64,000 nt of DNA from Thalassotalea ponticola (GCF_041379045.1 NZ_CP166871.1:1860001-1924000); one strand, 5' to 3'. Shown: positions 47,922-57,655, counted from the first letter of the stretch. Translations and numbers: made by a program. Notes: generated by a model from the letters alone, not told the origin.

Positions 47922-48311
47922 ATGGCTAAGCAAACTCTGCAGGTATTATCACATACCTTTACCATCCACAGTTTCACCCCTGAGACAGCAATTCCCACTC
48001 AGGTTTTTGCCGAGCCGGTGTTTTTTGTCGGCAAAACTCAAGATGAGTTATCCGTCGTCGTCCCTGACACCCTATCTCTTGACAGCCTAGAAGCCGAGCC
48101 TAATTGGCGAGCGTTAGAGGTATTGGGGCCGTTGGGTTTTTCGCTAACGGGAATTCTATCTGAAATTTCTGCAGTCTTAGCTGCCGAGAAAATCAGTATC
48201 TTTGCGATTTCTACCTTTGATACTGACTACATCTTAGTTAAAAATGACACACTTGAGCGCGCGGCACAGGCACTGCGTCGCGCCGAATATAAAATACTTA
48301 ACAACGATTGA
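47922..48311 (+). CDS. ACT domain-containing protein
   Basis: A 129-aa protein made of two small ACT-like modules (residues ~1-60 and ~64-128). The second ends A-V-L-A-A-E-K-I-S-I-F-A-I-S-T-F-D-T-D-Y-I-L-V-K, the pattern of the CASTOR/ACT family that senses amino acids. There is no fused enzyme, so it probably binds an amino acid and regulates by protein contact. It is followed by yffB-like and dapE genes, which hints at lysine or aspartate metabolism. Confidence 0.85.
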   Translation: MAKQTLQVLSHTFTIHSFTPETAIPTQVFAEPVFFVGKTQDELSVVVPDTLSLDSLEAEPNWRALEVLGPLGFSLTGILSEISAVLAAEKISIFAISTFDTDYILVKNDTLERAAQALRRAEYKILNND

Positions 48312-48338
48312 CAATAAAATAAGACACGCACAAATACT

Positions 48339-48689
48339 ATGACAATTATTTACGGCATTCATAACTGTGACACAGTAAAAAAAGCACTCAAATGGTTGGA
48401 TAACGCCAACGTAAACTACACCTTTCACGATCTGCGCAAAGATGGTTTAACCGCTGAAACCTTGCAACAATTTGTTGCATTGAGCGACTGGTCTGCACTG
48501 ATAAATAAACGCAGTACCACCTATCGAAACTTAACTGATGAAGTAAAACACAACCTCTCCGGTGATGTGGCAAAACAAACCGTGTTGGACAATGTTACTT
48601 TGCTAAAGCGCCCTTTACTAATGCACCAAGGACACCTTCATCTAGGTTTTAAAGCCGCTCAGTACGACGAGATATTCGCCAATGAGTAA
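48339..48689 (+). CDS. ArsC/Spx family reductase-like protein (YffB)
   Basis: A 116-aa thioredoxin-fold protein. [15 protein letters not shown] near the N-terminus keeps one active-site Cys, and [10 protein letters not shown], then L-L-K-R-P-L-L near the end mark the ArsC-like YffB group. E. coli YffB is a GSH-dependent thiol reductase of unknown target. It overlaps dapE by 8 bp, the same arrangement as in E. coli. Confidence 0.9.
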   Translation: MTIIYGIHNCDTVKKALKWLDNANVNYTFHDLRKDGLTAETLQQFVALSDWSALINKRSTTYRNLTDEVKHNLSGDVAKQTVLDNVTLLKRPLLMHQGHLHLGFKAAQYDEIFANE

Positions 48690-49827
48690 CACCAGTGAAG
48701 TCATTGAATTAACAAAGGAGTTAGTGTCTCGACCGTCAGTAACACCTGTTGATGCGGGTTGCCAAGAGTTGATCAAGCAGCACTTGAGTGAGCTGGGATT
48801 TAACAATGAAACCATGGTATTTGAAGATACCACCAATCTATGGGCCCGACGCGGTAACGCTGCGCCGGTGTTTTGCTTTGCAGGTCATACCGACGTTGTT
48901 CCTGTCGGTAACTTAGATAAGTGGTCCAGCGATCCCTTTGTGCCAATCATTAAAAACGGCTGGCTTTACGGCCGAGGCGCTGCTGATATGAAAGGTTCAC
49001 TGGCGGCGATGTTAGTTGCCACTGAGCGTTTTGTGAAAGATTATCCATACCACAACGGCTCTATCGCCTTCTTAATTACATCAGATGAAGAAGGCCCGTT
49101 TATCAATGGCACCACACGGGTTATTGACACCCTCGAAGCGCGTAATGAAAAAATTGATTGGTGTATTGTTGGCGAACCATCAAGTACTGACAAATGCGGA
49201 GATATTGTGAAAAATGGCCGTCGAGGTTCGATCACCGCTGATGTGCACGTTCATGGTGTGCAAGGACATGTAGCCTATCCACACTTAGTTAAGAACCCAA
49301 TACACATGGTCGCCCCTGCGCTTGCCGAATTAGCTGAGTATCGTTGGGATAACGGCAACGATTACTTTCCCCCAACAAGCTTACAATTTTCGAATATCAA
49401 TGCCGGTACAGGAGCCACCAACGTAGTTCCTGGGGAGCTACACACAGTGTTTAACTTGCGGTACAGTACTGAAATTAACGACCAATTTATCGTCGATAAA
49501 GTCACGGATATTTTAAATAAGCATCAACTCGATTACGAAATCAACTGGACTTTTAACGGTCAGCCATTTTTAACCGAACCTGGTGACTTACTCAACGCTG
49601 TTATAACTGCGGTAGAAGAAACCAATGGTGTCAAAGCGCAGCCGTCAACTTCTGGTGGCACGTCAGATGGACGCTTTATTGCGCCAACAGGCGCACAAGT
49701 GGTTGAGTTGGGGCCAACTAATGCTACTATTCACAAAGTAAACGAATGTGTTAATTGCCAAGATTTAGAAGATCTGGTTGAAATGTATTATTTGACTATG
49801 AAAAAATTATTGGTAGAGCACCCATAA
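48682..49827 (+). CDS. dapE: succinyl-diaminopimelate desuccinylase
   Basis: Zn-dependent hydrolase of lysine/meso-diaminopimelate synthesis that removes succinate from N-succinyl-LL-DAP. The 381-aa M20-family protein shows A-G-H-T-D-V-V-P near residue 71, G-R-G-A-A-D-M-K-G near 98, the catalytic T-S-D-E-E-G-P near 134, and S-G-G-T-S-D-G-R near 325. Length matches the family. The yffB-dapE pair is conserved, and the M15 peptidase gene follows after 22 bp. Confidence 0.96.
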   Translation: MSNTSEVIELTKELVSRPSVTPVDAGCQELIKQHLSELGFNNETMVFEDTTNLWARRGNAAPVFCFAGHTDVVPVGNLDKWSSDPFVPIIKNGWLYGRGAADMKGSLAAMLVATERFVKDYPYHNGSIAFLITSDEEGPFINGTTRVIDTLEARNEKIDWCIVGEPSSTDKCGDIVKNGRRGSITADVHVHGVQGHVAYPHLVKNPIHMVAPALAELAEYRWDNGNDYFPPTSLQFSNINAGTGATNVVPGELHTVFNLRYSTEINDQFIVDKVTDILNKHQLDYEINWTFNGQPFLTEPGDLLNAVITAVEETNGVKAQPSTSGGTSDGRFIAPTGAQVVELGPTNATIHKVNECVNCQDLEDLVEMYYLTMKKLLVEHP

Positions 49828-49849
49828 TACGCGATGAGCTATAACGACC

Positions 49850-50569
49850 ATGACTAAATCGGCAGAACTCCAGATTACCTCGGATCAAGTTTACGGCCTT
49901 AGCGATCAACACATTTATTATCTCGCTAATGGCCAAGGTGTTCACCTCGGTATGATAAATGCATTCGAGCAATTACAAAACGCCGCAGCTACGGCTGGCT
50001 TTAATTTGCAAATAGCCAGCGGTTTTCGCAACTTTGAGCGCCAACTAGCGCTATTTGAGGCGAAAATACTCGGGCAACGACCGGTCAAAGACCGCGCCAA
50101 TCAACCGATTGATTGTAGCTCACTATCCCCCCTGGAACAGATAAAAGCCGTGATGTTATTTTCTGCGCTACCGGGCGCCAGCCGCCATCATTGGGGAACC
50201 GATATTGATGTTTACGATCCGACGCTACAGCAGCACGATCTGCAATTAGAGCCTTGGGAATACCAAAGTGGTGGGCCACAAGCACCTCTTGCATCGTGGT
50301 TGACCAACAATATGCATCTATTTGGCTTTTACCGTCCCTATGACAGATATCGCTCTGGCGTCAGTGAAGAGCCGTGGCATTTGTCATATGCGCCGTTATC
50401 ACATTTGTATATGCAAGCCTTTCAAGTGGATACGTTAGCCGCAATTCTAGATAACGCAGATTTGGTCTGTAAACAAGCACTGCTGGCTAACTTAACTGAG
50501 TTGTGTCAGCAATTTGTTTTTAACATTAATACCCCAGACACAAGTCTTTGTGGAGAGAGTTATGCCTAG
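49850..50569 (+). CDS. M15 family D-Ala-D-Ala carboxypeptidase-like protein
   Basis: A 239-aa zinc peptidase of the VanY/DdcB type. A-S-G-F-R-N-F-E-R-Q near residue 58 begins the domain; zinc ligands are in S-R-H-H-W-G-T-D-I-D (residues ~108-116) and E-P-W-H-L-S-Y near residue 178. There is no signal peptide, so it may act in the cytoplasm or be exported otherwise. It follows dapE by 22 bp, consistent with a peptidoglycan-linked role. The next gene overlaps its stop by 8 bp. Confidence 0.88.
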   Translation: MTKSAELQITSDQVYGLSDQHIYYLANGQGVHLGMINAFEQLQNAAATAGFNLQIASGFRNFERQLALFEAKILGQRPVKDRANQPIDCSSLSPLEQIKAVMLFSALPGASRHHWGTDIDVYDPTLQQHDLQLEPWEYQSGGPQAPLASWLTNNMHLFGFYRPYDRYRSGVSEEPWHLSYAPLSHLYMQAFQVDTLAAILDNADLVCKQALLANLTELCQQFVFNINTPDTSLCGESYA

Positions 50570-50777
50570 TTGGTTAATTATCGTTATCTGTTTATTAGCA
50601 TTTGCGGCAATTGTTGGTAATTTATCGCTGTTAAAGCGCAGCAGTAAGCCGATTCGACGCAAAAGTTTGAATGACTTACAAGAAACGCTACCACGAGCGG
50701 GTGAAAAGCGAGAACAACAAATACAACAAGAGCGTGAGCAAAAGCGTCAGCCGCGGGGATCGCGGCCCCCCCATTAG
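50562..50777 (+). CDS. DUF2897 family small membrane protein
   Basis: A 71-aa protein with one N-terminal helix (residues ~3-20), a basic stretch and a long hydrophilic, Glu/Arg/Gln-rich tail (EKREQQIQQEREQKRQ) that is probably helical. This matches DUF2897 in size and in M-P-x-W-L-I-I-V. The start at 50562 has TGGAGAGAG upstream and overlaps the previous stop. Function unknown. Confidence 0.78.
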   Translation: MPSWLIIVICLLAFAAIVGNLSLLKRSSKPIRRKSLNDLQETLPRAGEKREQQIQQEREQKRQPRGSRPPH

Positions 50778-50876
50778 GTCAGTTTTTTTTAGCGTTCGAT
50801 GCCATTATAGTCATCGCGGTAAGGCGTTCATATCAGGAGAATTGGTTAAACATGGTTATTGTTATAGGGTAAGAAA

Positions 50877-51437
50877 GTGAACGTTGTTACCAGGTATGAT
50901 CTTGTAGACGAAGTTTTAGAGCAGTTTCGCAGTGTCATTGACAAAGACTTTGACGGCTATCGAAATCACATAACCAGAATGCTTAATTACTGTCATTTCT
51001 TATTACCGACAATTTCACCAGAAGATAGCCAAAAAATTCAGATAGCTGCAGTTTTTCACGATATTGCATTGTGGACGCATAACCGTGTCGACTATCTCGT
51101 CCCTTCGTATCAAGACTGTCATCAGTGGTTAGAAAAGCAAGGCCTTGACCACTGGAAGGAAGAGCTTCAAATAATTATTGATATGCATCATTTGGTTAGT
51201 GAATACAAAGGCCCACATAGCAAGCTGGCGGAAATCTTTAGAAAAGCAGATCTCGTTGATTTTTCATTAGGCTTTATAAGAAATGGCATTGATAAATCAT
51301 TTATTAAAGAAGTAAAGCAAGCAATTCCTAATGCAGGGTTTCACAAAGCGTTAATTCGCTTTAGTTGTATTCAGTTAGGTCGAAACCCATTAAATCCGCT
51401 ACCAATGATGCGAATTAACAATATTTATAAACGTTAA
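50877..51437 (+). CDS. HD domain phosphohydrolase
   Basis: A 186-aa HD-superfamily metal-dependent phosphohydrolase. H-I-T-R-M-L-N-Y-C near residue 31 gives the first His, A-A-V-F-H-D-I-A-L-W near 60 the H-D pair, and I-I-D-M-H-H near 98 and F-R-K-A-D-L-V-D near 120 the later ligands. It starts with GTG at 50877. Substrate unknown (nucleotide or second-messenger cleavage are family-level possibilities). Confidence 0.82.
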   Translation: MNVVTRYDLVDEVLEQFRSVIDKDFDGYRNHITRMLNYCHFLLPTISPEDSQKIQIAAVFHDIALWTHNRVDYLVPSYQDCHQWLEKQGLDHWKEELQIIIDMHHLVSEYKGPHSKLAEIFRKADLVDFSLGFIRNGIDKSFIKEVKQAIPNAGFHKALIRFSCIQLGRNPLNPLPMMRINNIYKR

Positions 51438-51592
51438 GCATTGAATATCTGCGATAAATACAAGTTTAACTTGGGGACTTTGTGTACCCTGTAATCAGCG
51501 CACTGTTGGTTGAACGTGCAAGCAGGTGCGTATTTGTATTTTTACCGCTATAATATGCGCCCTTTTGAATTAGTTTGTTAGCGAAGTTATTA

Positions 51593-52393
51593 ATGTCGGA
51601 TTATTCATTGCGTTTTGGTGGTATTGAACGTCTTTATGGCGCGCAAGCGAGTCGTGATATTCAGCAAGCACATATCTGTGTGATTGGTATCGGCGGTGTG
51701 GGCTCTTGGGCTGCAGAAGCGCTAGCTCGCAACGGTATCGGTCAAATTACCTTAATTGACCTTGACGATATTTGTGTGACTAACACCAATCGCCAAATTC
51801 ACGCTTTGGCTGACACCATAGGTGAAAGTAAGGTCGAAGTGATGGCCAATCGCCTTCGTCAAATCAACCCTGACTGCCAAGTTAACGAAGTCGATGATTT
51901 TGTTACTGAAGATAATCTTCGCCAATTGTTGAGTAACAACTACGACTACGTTATCGATGCAATTGACTCGGTACCGATCAAAACGGCCATCATTCAATTT
52001 TGTAAACGCAACAAAATTCCGGTGATCACCATTGGCGGCGCTGGCGGTCAAACTGATCCGACAAAAATCGACATTTGCGATCTAAGTAAAACGTACCAAG
52101 ATCCACTGTTGGCAAAAGTAAAAAATCAATTGCGTCGCCAGTTCAACTTTCCTCGTGACGCCAAGCGAAAATTTGCCATTGATGCGGTATTCTCATCCGA
52201 GCAATTAAAATACCCCGCACAAGATGGCAGTGTGTGTCACAGCAAACAAAGTCAACATGGGTCGATGCGCCTCGATTGTAATATGGGCTTTGGCGCCGCC
52301 ACCCACGTGACCGCGAGCTTTGCCTTTGTCGCCGTGGCGAGAGTGATGGAAAAGTACCTGGCGAGAAAACAACGCCAACGCGCCAACCAATAA
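51593..52393 (+). CDS. tcdA: tRNA threonylcarbamoyladenosine dehydratase
   Basis: E1-like ATP-dependent enzyme that converts t6A to the cyclic form ct6A at position 37 of ANN-decoding tRNAs. The 266-aa protein has R-F-G-G-I-E-R-L-Y-G at the start, the nucleotide site G-I-G-G-V-G-S-W-A-A-E-A-L-A-R near residue 31, and D-L-D-D-I-C-V-T-N-T-N-R-Q near 55. Start set at ATG 51593 (MSDYSLRF), matching family length (E. coli 268 aa). Confidence 0.93.
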   Translation: MSDYSLRFGGIERLYGAQASRDIQQAHICVIGIGGVGSWAAEALARNGIGQITLIDLDDICVTNTNRQIHALADTIGESKVEVMANRLRQINPDCQVNEVDDFVTEDNLRQLLSNNYDYVIDAIDSVPIKTAIIQFCKRNKIPVITIGGAGGQTDPTKIDICDLSKTYQDPLLAKVKNQLRRQFNFPRDAKRKFAIDAVFSSEQLKYPAQDGSVCHSKQSQHGSMRLDCNMGFGAATHVTASFAFVAVARVMEKYLARKQRQRANQ

Positions 52394-52408
52394 ATATTGT
52401 CATTTAAA

Positions 52409-52440
52409 AAGGGCTTGCTTAGATTGCTAAACAAGCCCTT
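52409..52440 (-). terminator. terminator between tcdA and rhodanese gene
   Basis: AAGGGCTTG and CAAGCCCTT pair across a 14-base loop. Read on the minus strand the stem is followed by TTTTTAAAT, so it best serves the rhodanese gene; on the plus strand it lacks a T-run. Confidence 0.75.
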
Positions 52441-52577
52441 GTCATAGGCAAAATCGTCAATACACATTCGTCTCGGTATGACTTGCAGCCAATGTTAAAC
52501 GCTAACTTGAAAAACGATGTCTCGCACTAAGTCACGCAAAGTACCGCTGTATTTGTCAGCTTTGTAACACACATGGC

Positions 52578-52925
52578 TTAGCCAAGGGTATTAATTACCA
52601 CATCACTTTTACAGCTTATCACCGAGACATTAGAGTAACCCAAACGCATAATTGATTCAGCCGCCAGCGTTGCACGTGTGCCTGCTGCACAGTGCAAGTA
52701 AATTGGCATATCGGCCTGTTTACACATTTCTAATAACTTACCTTCTAAAATGCCCCGTGGAATGTTAACCGCATCAGCAACTTTGCCATTGGCGCATTCT
52801 GCCGGCTCGCGAACATCAATGAGTAAACCCGAGTTTTGCGTTAACTCTTGTTTTGCTTGCGCCGCATCGATTCGACGTACATTCCCAACAATCTCAGCCA
52901 TCAGCTCTGGCATGGTCTTCAACAT
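52578..52925 (-). CDS. rhodanese-like domain protein
   Basis: A 115-aa single-domain rhodanese. V-R-E-P-A-E near residue 40 is the CDC25-like lead, and the active-site loop is H-C-A-A-G-T-R-A near residue 78, with the catalytic Cys that carries a persulfide. It has no signal peptide, so it is cytoplasmic (GlpE-like) rather than PspE-like. It is monocistronic. Confidence 0.9.
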   Translation of the reverse strand: MLKTMPELMAEIVGNVRRIDAAQAKQELTQNSGLLIDVREPAECANGKVADAVNIPRGILEGKLLEMCKQADMPIYLHCAAGTRATLAAESIMRLGYSNVSVISCKSDVVINTLG

Positions 52926-53180
52926 AAATACACCTCTTTATTCTATTTCGGCTTATTATATAAAAGCTCAATACATTAGCAACAGATAATATTATTAAAA
53001 CCAGAGCAAGTTGTCACAATTCCCTATCTGGTGTTAACGTTTTTTATCTCCAGTAGCACAGACTGATGGTTTTACTGCCTTTAATGGCAAAATAGTGAGC
53101 GAACGCGCTGTTGCTGTTGATCTTTACCTAAAATCTAGTAAAGTCGTCTGCTTACACCAACGAGCAAAAGTTATTTATCT

Positions 53181-54404
53181 ATGAATGCAAATGGTATCGG
53201 CGGCTCAAATGCTGCCATTGAATTAGCTAAGCTCAGCGATATGAGCAACGATATCCAACCGATCAGCAAACGAGAATTTGCGCAACGGGTCGAAAAGGCG
53301 CAACTGATTATGCGCGAGCGCGGCATTGACGCCTGTTATCTAAATGCGGGTACCAATCTGTATTACTTTACTGGCACTCGTTGGTATGCGTCTGAAAGGA
53401 TGGTTGGAGCCATTTTGCCGGCAAACGGCGATATAGAATACATAGCACCGCATTTTGAAATTGATACCCTTGAACAATTTATGGTGTTAAAGGGAAAAAT
53501 ACACCCTTGGCATGAGCATCAAAGCCCATACCAAACGGTTAATCGCGCGCTGTCAGAAATGGGCATTCACCAAGGTAAACTGGCCATTGATGAGTCGAGC
53601 CAATTTTTTATTAGCAATGGCATTCAACTGGCCTGCCCCGAGTTACAACTGATTGACGCCAAACCAATAACCGCGGGTTGTCGAATGCAAAAATCAAGCG
53701 CTGAACTGGCGTTACTACAGCGTGCTAAAGACATGACCCTAGCCGTACACAAAGCCGCTGCTCGCATTTTGCGCGAAGGGATCAGTAGCCAAGAAGTTGA
53801 AGCGTTTATCAACGAGGCCCACAAGCGCGTAGGTGCCAGCAGTGGATCGTATTTTTGTATCGTTCTGTTTGGCCAAGATACAGCTTTTCCACACGGAGTA
53901 TCCAATCCTAAAACGCTAGACAAAAACGACATGGTGTTAATCGATACTGGCTGTCAACTGCACGGCTACAATTCAGACATCACTCGAAGTTATGTGTTTG
54001 GTCAAGCAACCCCCAAACAACGTCAAGTGTGGCAACACGAAAAACAAGCGCAACTCGAAGCGTTTGCCGCGGCACAAATAAATGCGCCTTGTGCACAGGT
54101 CGATCGCGCCGCTAGGGATTATCTCGTGGCACAAGGCTATGGCCCAGAATACAACTTACCAGGACTGCCACACCGCACTGGACATGGTATCGGCCTAGAT
54201 ATTCACGAATGGCCATACTTAGTAGCCAGTGAGCAAACAGCTTTGGCAAATGGCATGTGCTTTTCAAACGAGCCAATGTTGTGTATTCCGGGTGAATTTG
54301 GCGTTCGTTTAGAAGATCATTTTTACATGACCGACGACGGTCCTAAGTGGTTTACCGAGCCTGCTCATAGTGTTGACGACCCGTTCGCTTATATGACCCA
54401 ATAA
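53181..54404 (+). CDS. M24 family aminopeptidase (Xaa-Pro type)
   Basis: A 407-aa pita-bread metallopeptidase: creatinase-like N-domain (residues ~25-165) and catalytic domain (~175-395). Metal ligands: L-I-D-T-G-C near residue 254, H-G-Y-N-S-D-I-T-R near 265, T-G-H-G-I-G-L-D-I-H-E-W near 335, S-N-E-P-M near 360, and V-R-L-E-D-H near 374. It cleaves N-terminal residues before proline or a related dipeptide. An ATG 20 codons downstream is an alternative start. Neither start has a clear ribosome binding site. Confidence 0.9.
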   Translation: MNANGIGGSNAAIELAKLSDMSNDIQPISKREFAQRVEKAQLIMRERGIDACYLNAGTNLYYFTGTRWYASERMVGAILPANGDIEYIAPHFEIDTLEQFMVLKGKIHPWHEHQSPYQTVNRALSEMGIHQGKLAIDESSQFFISNGIQLACPELQLIDAKPITAGCRMQKSSAELALLQRAKDMTLAVHKAAARILREGISSQEVEAFINEAHKRVGASSGSYFCIVLFGQDTAFPHGVSNPKTLDKNDMVLIDTGCQLHGYNSDITRSYVFGQATPKQRQVWQHEKQAQLEAFAAAQINAPCAQVDRAARDYLVAQGYGPEYNLPGLPHRTGHGIGLDIHEWPYLVASEQTALANGMCFSNEPMLCIPGEFGVRLEDHFYMTDDGPKWFTEPAHSVDDPFAYMTQ

Positions 54405-54420
54405 CCAACGCACGCACTCA

Positions 54421-55122
54421 ATGAGTAATATCCGCCCCCCGAACAGTGGCAACTCGGCGTCGACAGCCGATAAACTGCTTATTGTCGGTCTGCCGCGCAC
54501 CGCAACAACCAGTGTGTGCGTGGCTCTGCTTGAATTGGGTTTTAATGTAGCCCATACCGCATATACCAAACGAGCAATACAACGCGCCGAGGTCATTGCC
54601 GACACACCGGTGTTTAGTCACTATCCATTACTGAATGACGCCTACCCCAACAGCCGTTTTATCTATCTACAACGAGATATTGACGCTTGGGTGTTGTCTA
54701 TTCGTCGTTTGCTTGAGCGCATGTTCGACAATCTAATGCGCAGTGATGGTGGCTTTAATCCGTACATAAAGCAGAGCTTCTTGACCGTATTTGCTCCGTT
54801 AACCCGAGAAAACCTAGCCAGTGATCAATTTTTGCGCGCGTGTTATTATCGACATCAACAGCAAGTCGTCGATTATTGTCAACGACACAAGCGTGAATTG
54901 CTGAGTATTAATGTAAGCGACGATAACGCCTTTGAGCAATTATGCCAATTCGTCAACGCAACGCCGTCATCGACGGTTCAAGGTTTTAAACCGATCAATG
55001 TCGGCGGTAAAGTTATTGCGTGGAACAAAGTTCGCCATCCAAACAAAATACCGGCAACAGACAACGGTCGCGTTGATAGCGATTTATTTGCGTATCTGAC
55101 TAGTTTGGCTGACGCAAACTGA
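54421..55122 (+). CDS. sulfotransferase-like protein
   Basis: A 233-aa protein with the PAPS-type P-loop I-V-G-L-P-R-T-A-T-T-S near residue 21, then S-H-Y-P-L-L-N-D-A-Y-P-N-S-R-F-I-Y-L-Q-R-D-I-D-A-W near residue 75, the phosphate-contact motif of the sulfotransferase superfamily. It most likely transfers sulfate from PAPS to an unknown acceptor, but members of this group have also been called phosphotransfer or glycan-modifying proteins. It lies 17 bp after the M24 peptidase. Confidence 0.8.
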   Translation: MSNIRPPNSGNSASTADKLLIVGLPRTATTSVCVALLELGFNVAHTAYTKRAIQRAEVIADTPVFSHYPLLNDAYPNSRFIYLQRDIDAWVLSIRRLLERMFDNLMRSDGGFNPYIKQSFLTVFAPLTRENLASDQFLRACYYRHQQQVVDYCQRHKRELLSINVSDDNAFEQLCQFVNATPSSTVQGFKPINVGGKVIAWNKVRHPNKIPATDNGRVDSDLFAYLTSLADAN

Positions 55123-55169
55123 TATACTCAACCCCCATTAATTTTTTTAGATAATTCATTGATACGATT

Positions 55170-55733
55170 ATGGCCTTATTAGAATACATTCCGTTGATCA
55201 TCTTTTTTATTTTTTATAAAACCCATGACATCTTCGTCGCCACCGGTGCGTTGATTGTCGCCACGGTTATTCAAATGATAGTGTTAAAGCTGAAAAAGCA
55301 CCCTATTCCAACACGCCAATGGGTTGTTTTTGGCTTAGTAGTTGGCTTTGGCGGGTTGACTATAGCCTTTAATGATGATGCATTTTTGAAGTGGAAAGTA
55401 ACCATTATCAATGGCTTATTCGCAGCGACGTTACTTATTGGTAAGTACGTGTTTAATAAAAATCTATTGCAAAGCTTCTTAGGCGAACAATTCCAATTGC
55501 CTGAGCGTGTGTGGACTAAATTCAACTTGGCTTGGGTGTGCTTTTTCATCCTCTGTGCCGTCGCCAACTGGTACGTGGCATTTAACTTTGATCAAGAGAC
55601 TTGGGTTAACTTTAAGGTATTTGGCTTAACCGCTATGACCTTTGTGTTCGCCATTGCCTCAGTCATGTCTGTATTTAAGTATTTACCGAAGGAAGACGAT
55701 ACAGTGACAAGCGTGAATAAGGACGAAAAATAA
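55170..55733 (+). CDS. yciB: inner-membrane septation protein A (YciB)
   Basis: A 187-aa protein with five membrane helices. It begins [17 protein letters not shown], and has [13 protein letters not shown] and N-L-A-W-V-C-F-F, the YciB/IspZ signature. In E. coli YciB is linked to envelope and septum integrity. Its stop overlaps the yciI start, the conserved yciB-yciI pair. Confidence 0.94.
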   Translation: MALLEYIPLIIFFIFYKTHDIFVATGALIVATVIQMIVLKLKKHPIPTRQWVVFGLVVGFGGLTIAFNDDAFLKWKVTIINGLFAATLLIGKYVFNKNLLQSFLGEQFQLPERVWTKFNLAWVCFFILCAVANWYVAFNFDQETWVNFKVFGLTAMTFVFAIASVMSVFKYLPKEDDTVTSVNKDEK

Positions 55734-56035
55734 TGTGGTACATGATATACGGCGAAGACGTAGACAACTCGCTCGACAATCGTTTGGCGGTGCGCGATAA
55801 GCACCTTGAGCGCTTGCAAACATTGCAAGCTCAAGGCCGGTTGCTAGTAGCAGGTCCCCTACCAGCGATTGATTGCGACGACCCAGGCACTTCAGGCTTC
55901 ACGGGCTCGTTGCTGATTGTTGAGTTTGACTCGCTTGATCAGGCACAACAGTGGGCTGAGCAAGACCCGTACGTCGACGCAGGTGTTTATAAAAAGGTTA
56001 CGGTTAAACCATTTAAGAAAGTGCTTGGTATCTAA
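55733..56035 (+). CDS. YciI-like protein
   Basis: A 100-aa protein of the YciI fold (ferredoxin-like alpha+beta). [11 protein letters not shown] near residue 21, then [22 protein letters not shown] and D-P-Y near residue 82 are the family motif; the His and Asp residues form a putative active site. Function undefined. It overlaps yciB by one base. Confidence 0.93.
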   Translation: MWYMIYGEDVDNSLDNRLAVRDKHLERLQTLQAQGRLLVAGPLPAIDCDDPGTSGFTGSLLIVEFDSLDQAQQWAEQDPYVDAGVYKKVTVKPFKKVLGI

Positions 56036-56100
56036 ACTAATAGCTTTGGTCGGTAACGCAATAAAACAGAGCAAGCCCTAGCTTGGGCTGATATCAAATT

Positions 56101-56127
56101 AAGGATCTAGGACACTAGATCCTTTTT
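56101..56127 (+). terminator. terminator after yciI
   Basis: AAGGATCTAG, loop GACA, CTAGATCCTTTTTT: a perfect 10-bp stem with a T-run. Confidence 0.95.
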
Positions 56128-56281
56128 TATTTGTTTATAAAATACATTAACTTGTTGGAACATTGAAAAAATCGTAGGTAAAGCGCCTATTTTCTGAACT
56201 ATGCAAAATAATTGTTTTATAGTGGTTCGAATGTCGGCGATGTGTCATTCAGGCCCTTAGCCAAATTTGAAAAATAGCTCC

Positions 56282-56580
56282 ATCATCCCATCATGCCATC
56301 ATGCTTTTAGATAGAATCTATTCTAGTTTCGAGGTGACCTGTACACCCGAGTTATGCCAACCAGAGTTAGCCACAATGTCAGAAAAAGAACATCGTCATT
56401 CCATCATGTTTTTAGATGGAATATTCTCCAGTTTCTATGTGGTTTGACCGGCTGTTTTGTGCCACACAGAGACATCAACAAAATCAGAATAATAAGGCCG
56501 TCATCCCATCATGCTTTTGGATGGGATCTCCTTCAGTTTCGATGTAGCTTGACCGGCCGAAAAGTGCCAGTAAGAGACGA
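56282..56580. repeat. three diverged copies of a hairpin repeat
   Basis: Copies begin near 56282, 56392 and 56498. Each has a CATCCCATCATGCTTTT-like arm followed by GATGGGAT/GATGGAAT, then TCCAGTTTC-like, and in copies 2 and 3 TTGACCGGC and GTGCCA. The best copy (56498-56580) folds as ATCCCATC/GATGGGAT. Sequences of this type are widespread as interspersed repeats in Alteromonadales and Vibrionales. Copy 1 is the most decayed. This is most of the 560-bp gap after yciI. Confidence 0.75.
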
Positions 56581-56595
56581 TTAACAGTGAGTGAG

Positions 56596-57327
56596 TTACT
56601 TACCACCAGCTAAATCTATAAATGAACCCGTAACATATGAGGCTTCATCAGAAAGCAACCATAAGATCGCATTTGCAACTTCATCAGGAGTCCCTCCTCG
56701 TTGAAGAGGGATTTGTGGTGAAAGGCGGTCAACTCTATTAGCTTCTCCACCATCCGCGTGCATATCGGTATAAATAAAACCTGGTCTAACTCCGTTAACC
56801 CTAATACCCATTGATGCAACCTCAATTGATAAGCCTTTAGTTAAAGTATCTATAGCTCCTTTTGATGCTGCATAGTCAATATACTCAAAGGGGCTTCCAG
56901 ATCGTGATGCTGCTGATGACACATTTACAATAGCCGCACCTTCGTTCATATACTTTAATGCTTCACGACAACATAAAAAGCAGCTAGTGATATTAGTAGT
57001 TAATATTTTATTGAATCTTTCAACACTAATTTTTGATATTGACGCTTGCTGAAAAAGGATTCCAGCATTATTTACTAGGTGAGTAACTGAACCATAAGTA
57101 TTTTTCACAGCTTCAAACAAAGCTATAACATCACTTTCGATGGACACGTCAGCTTGGAATGGAAATGCTTTACCGCCACGATCGCAAATATCGTTAACAA
57201 CGGATTCTGCTTGTGCTTTATTCGATTTATAGTTAACGCAAACTGCAAAGCCCTTAGCGGCAAGTAATTTAGAAGTAGCAGCCCCAATTCCTCGACTGCC
57301 TCCAGTTATGACAACTACTTTTTTCAT
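56596..57327 (-). CDS. SDR family oxidoreductase
   Basis: A 243-aa short-chain dehydrogenase/reductase. The NAD(P) motif V-I-T-G-G-S-R-G-I-G-A-A-T begins near residue 5, N-N-A-G near 88, the catalytic Ser in N-V-S-S-A-A-S-R, and Y-A-A-S-K near residue 155. It ends with Y-V-T-G-S-F-I-D-L-A-G-G, as in FabG-like and glucose dehydrogenase-like enzymes. Substrate unknown. The gene is noticeably AT-richer than the housekeeping genes and sits at the left edge of the accessory region. Confidence 0.92.
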   Translation of the reverse strand: MKKVVVITGGSRGIGAATSKLLAAKGFAVCVNYKSNKAQAESVVNDICDRGGKAFPFQADVSIESDVIALFEAVKNTYGSVTHLVNNAGILFQQASISKISVERFNKILTTNITSCFLCCREALKYMNEGAAIVNVSSAASRSGSPFEYIDYAASKGAIDTLTKGLSIEVASMGIRVNGVRPGFIYTDMHADGGEANRVDRLSPQIPLQRGGTPDEVANAILWLLSDEASYVTGSFIDLAGGK

Positions 57328-57447
57328 TTCATTCCCTGTGTAAATTGATAAATCTTAGATGTCTCTTATTCGCTCAAAGCGGAAGTTTTCCGCTCACCTG
57401 TATTCATCCTAATGATTGAAAGCACCTTGTAAAGAGTTATTAATAAA

Positions 57448-57480
57448 AAAGCGTCAAATCTAAAAAGATTTGACGCTTTT
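57448..57480. terminator. hairpin beside the left inverted repeat
   Basis: AAAGCGTCAAATC and GATTTGACGCTTT form a 13-bp stem with a six-base loop, flanked by an A-run and T-run. It lies 5 bp before the 24-bp repeat at 57486 and could terminate transcription in either direction. Confidence 0.8.
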
Positions 57481-57485
57481 GCTCA

Positions 57486-57509
57486 GGTCCACAAAAGGTA
57501 AATAGCTTG
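57486..57509 (+). repeat. left 24-bp inverted repeat of the accessory segment
   Basis: GGTCCACAAAAGG and the following 11 bases (TAAATAGCTTG) are an exact reverse complement of 61865-61888. Together the two copies bound a 4.4-kb segment. No transposase or recombinase is seen between them. Confidence 0.8.
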
Positions 57510-57655
57510 ATCTTCGATACTTTTCTTTTTCCTCAAAGCTTCAATGGTCCATCAACGCGAATAAAACCCTAAACCAATTAAAGGGGGGCTATAATTTTTT
57601 ACAACTCCTCTTTGGTCGATAATATAACCAACCCAAATAACCAAGAGAATCAACC

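Noticed and set aside
50671..50880. 69-aa frame overlapping the DUF2897 gene
   Set aside because: Overlaps a better supported gene with a good ribosome binding site; basic composition reflects the other frame.
56354..56584. 76-aa open frame over the hairpin repeats
   Set aside because: The frame simply follows the repeat copies; no ribosome binding site and a repeat-derived composition.
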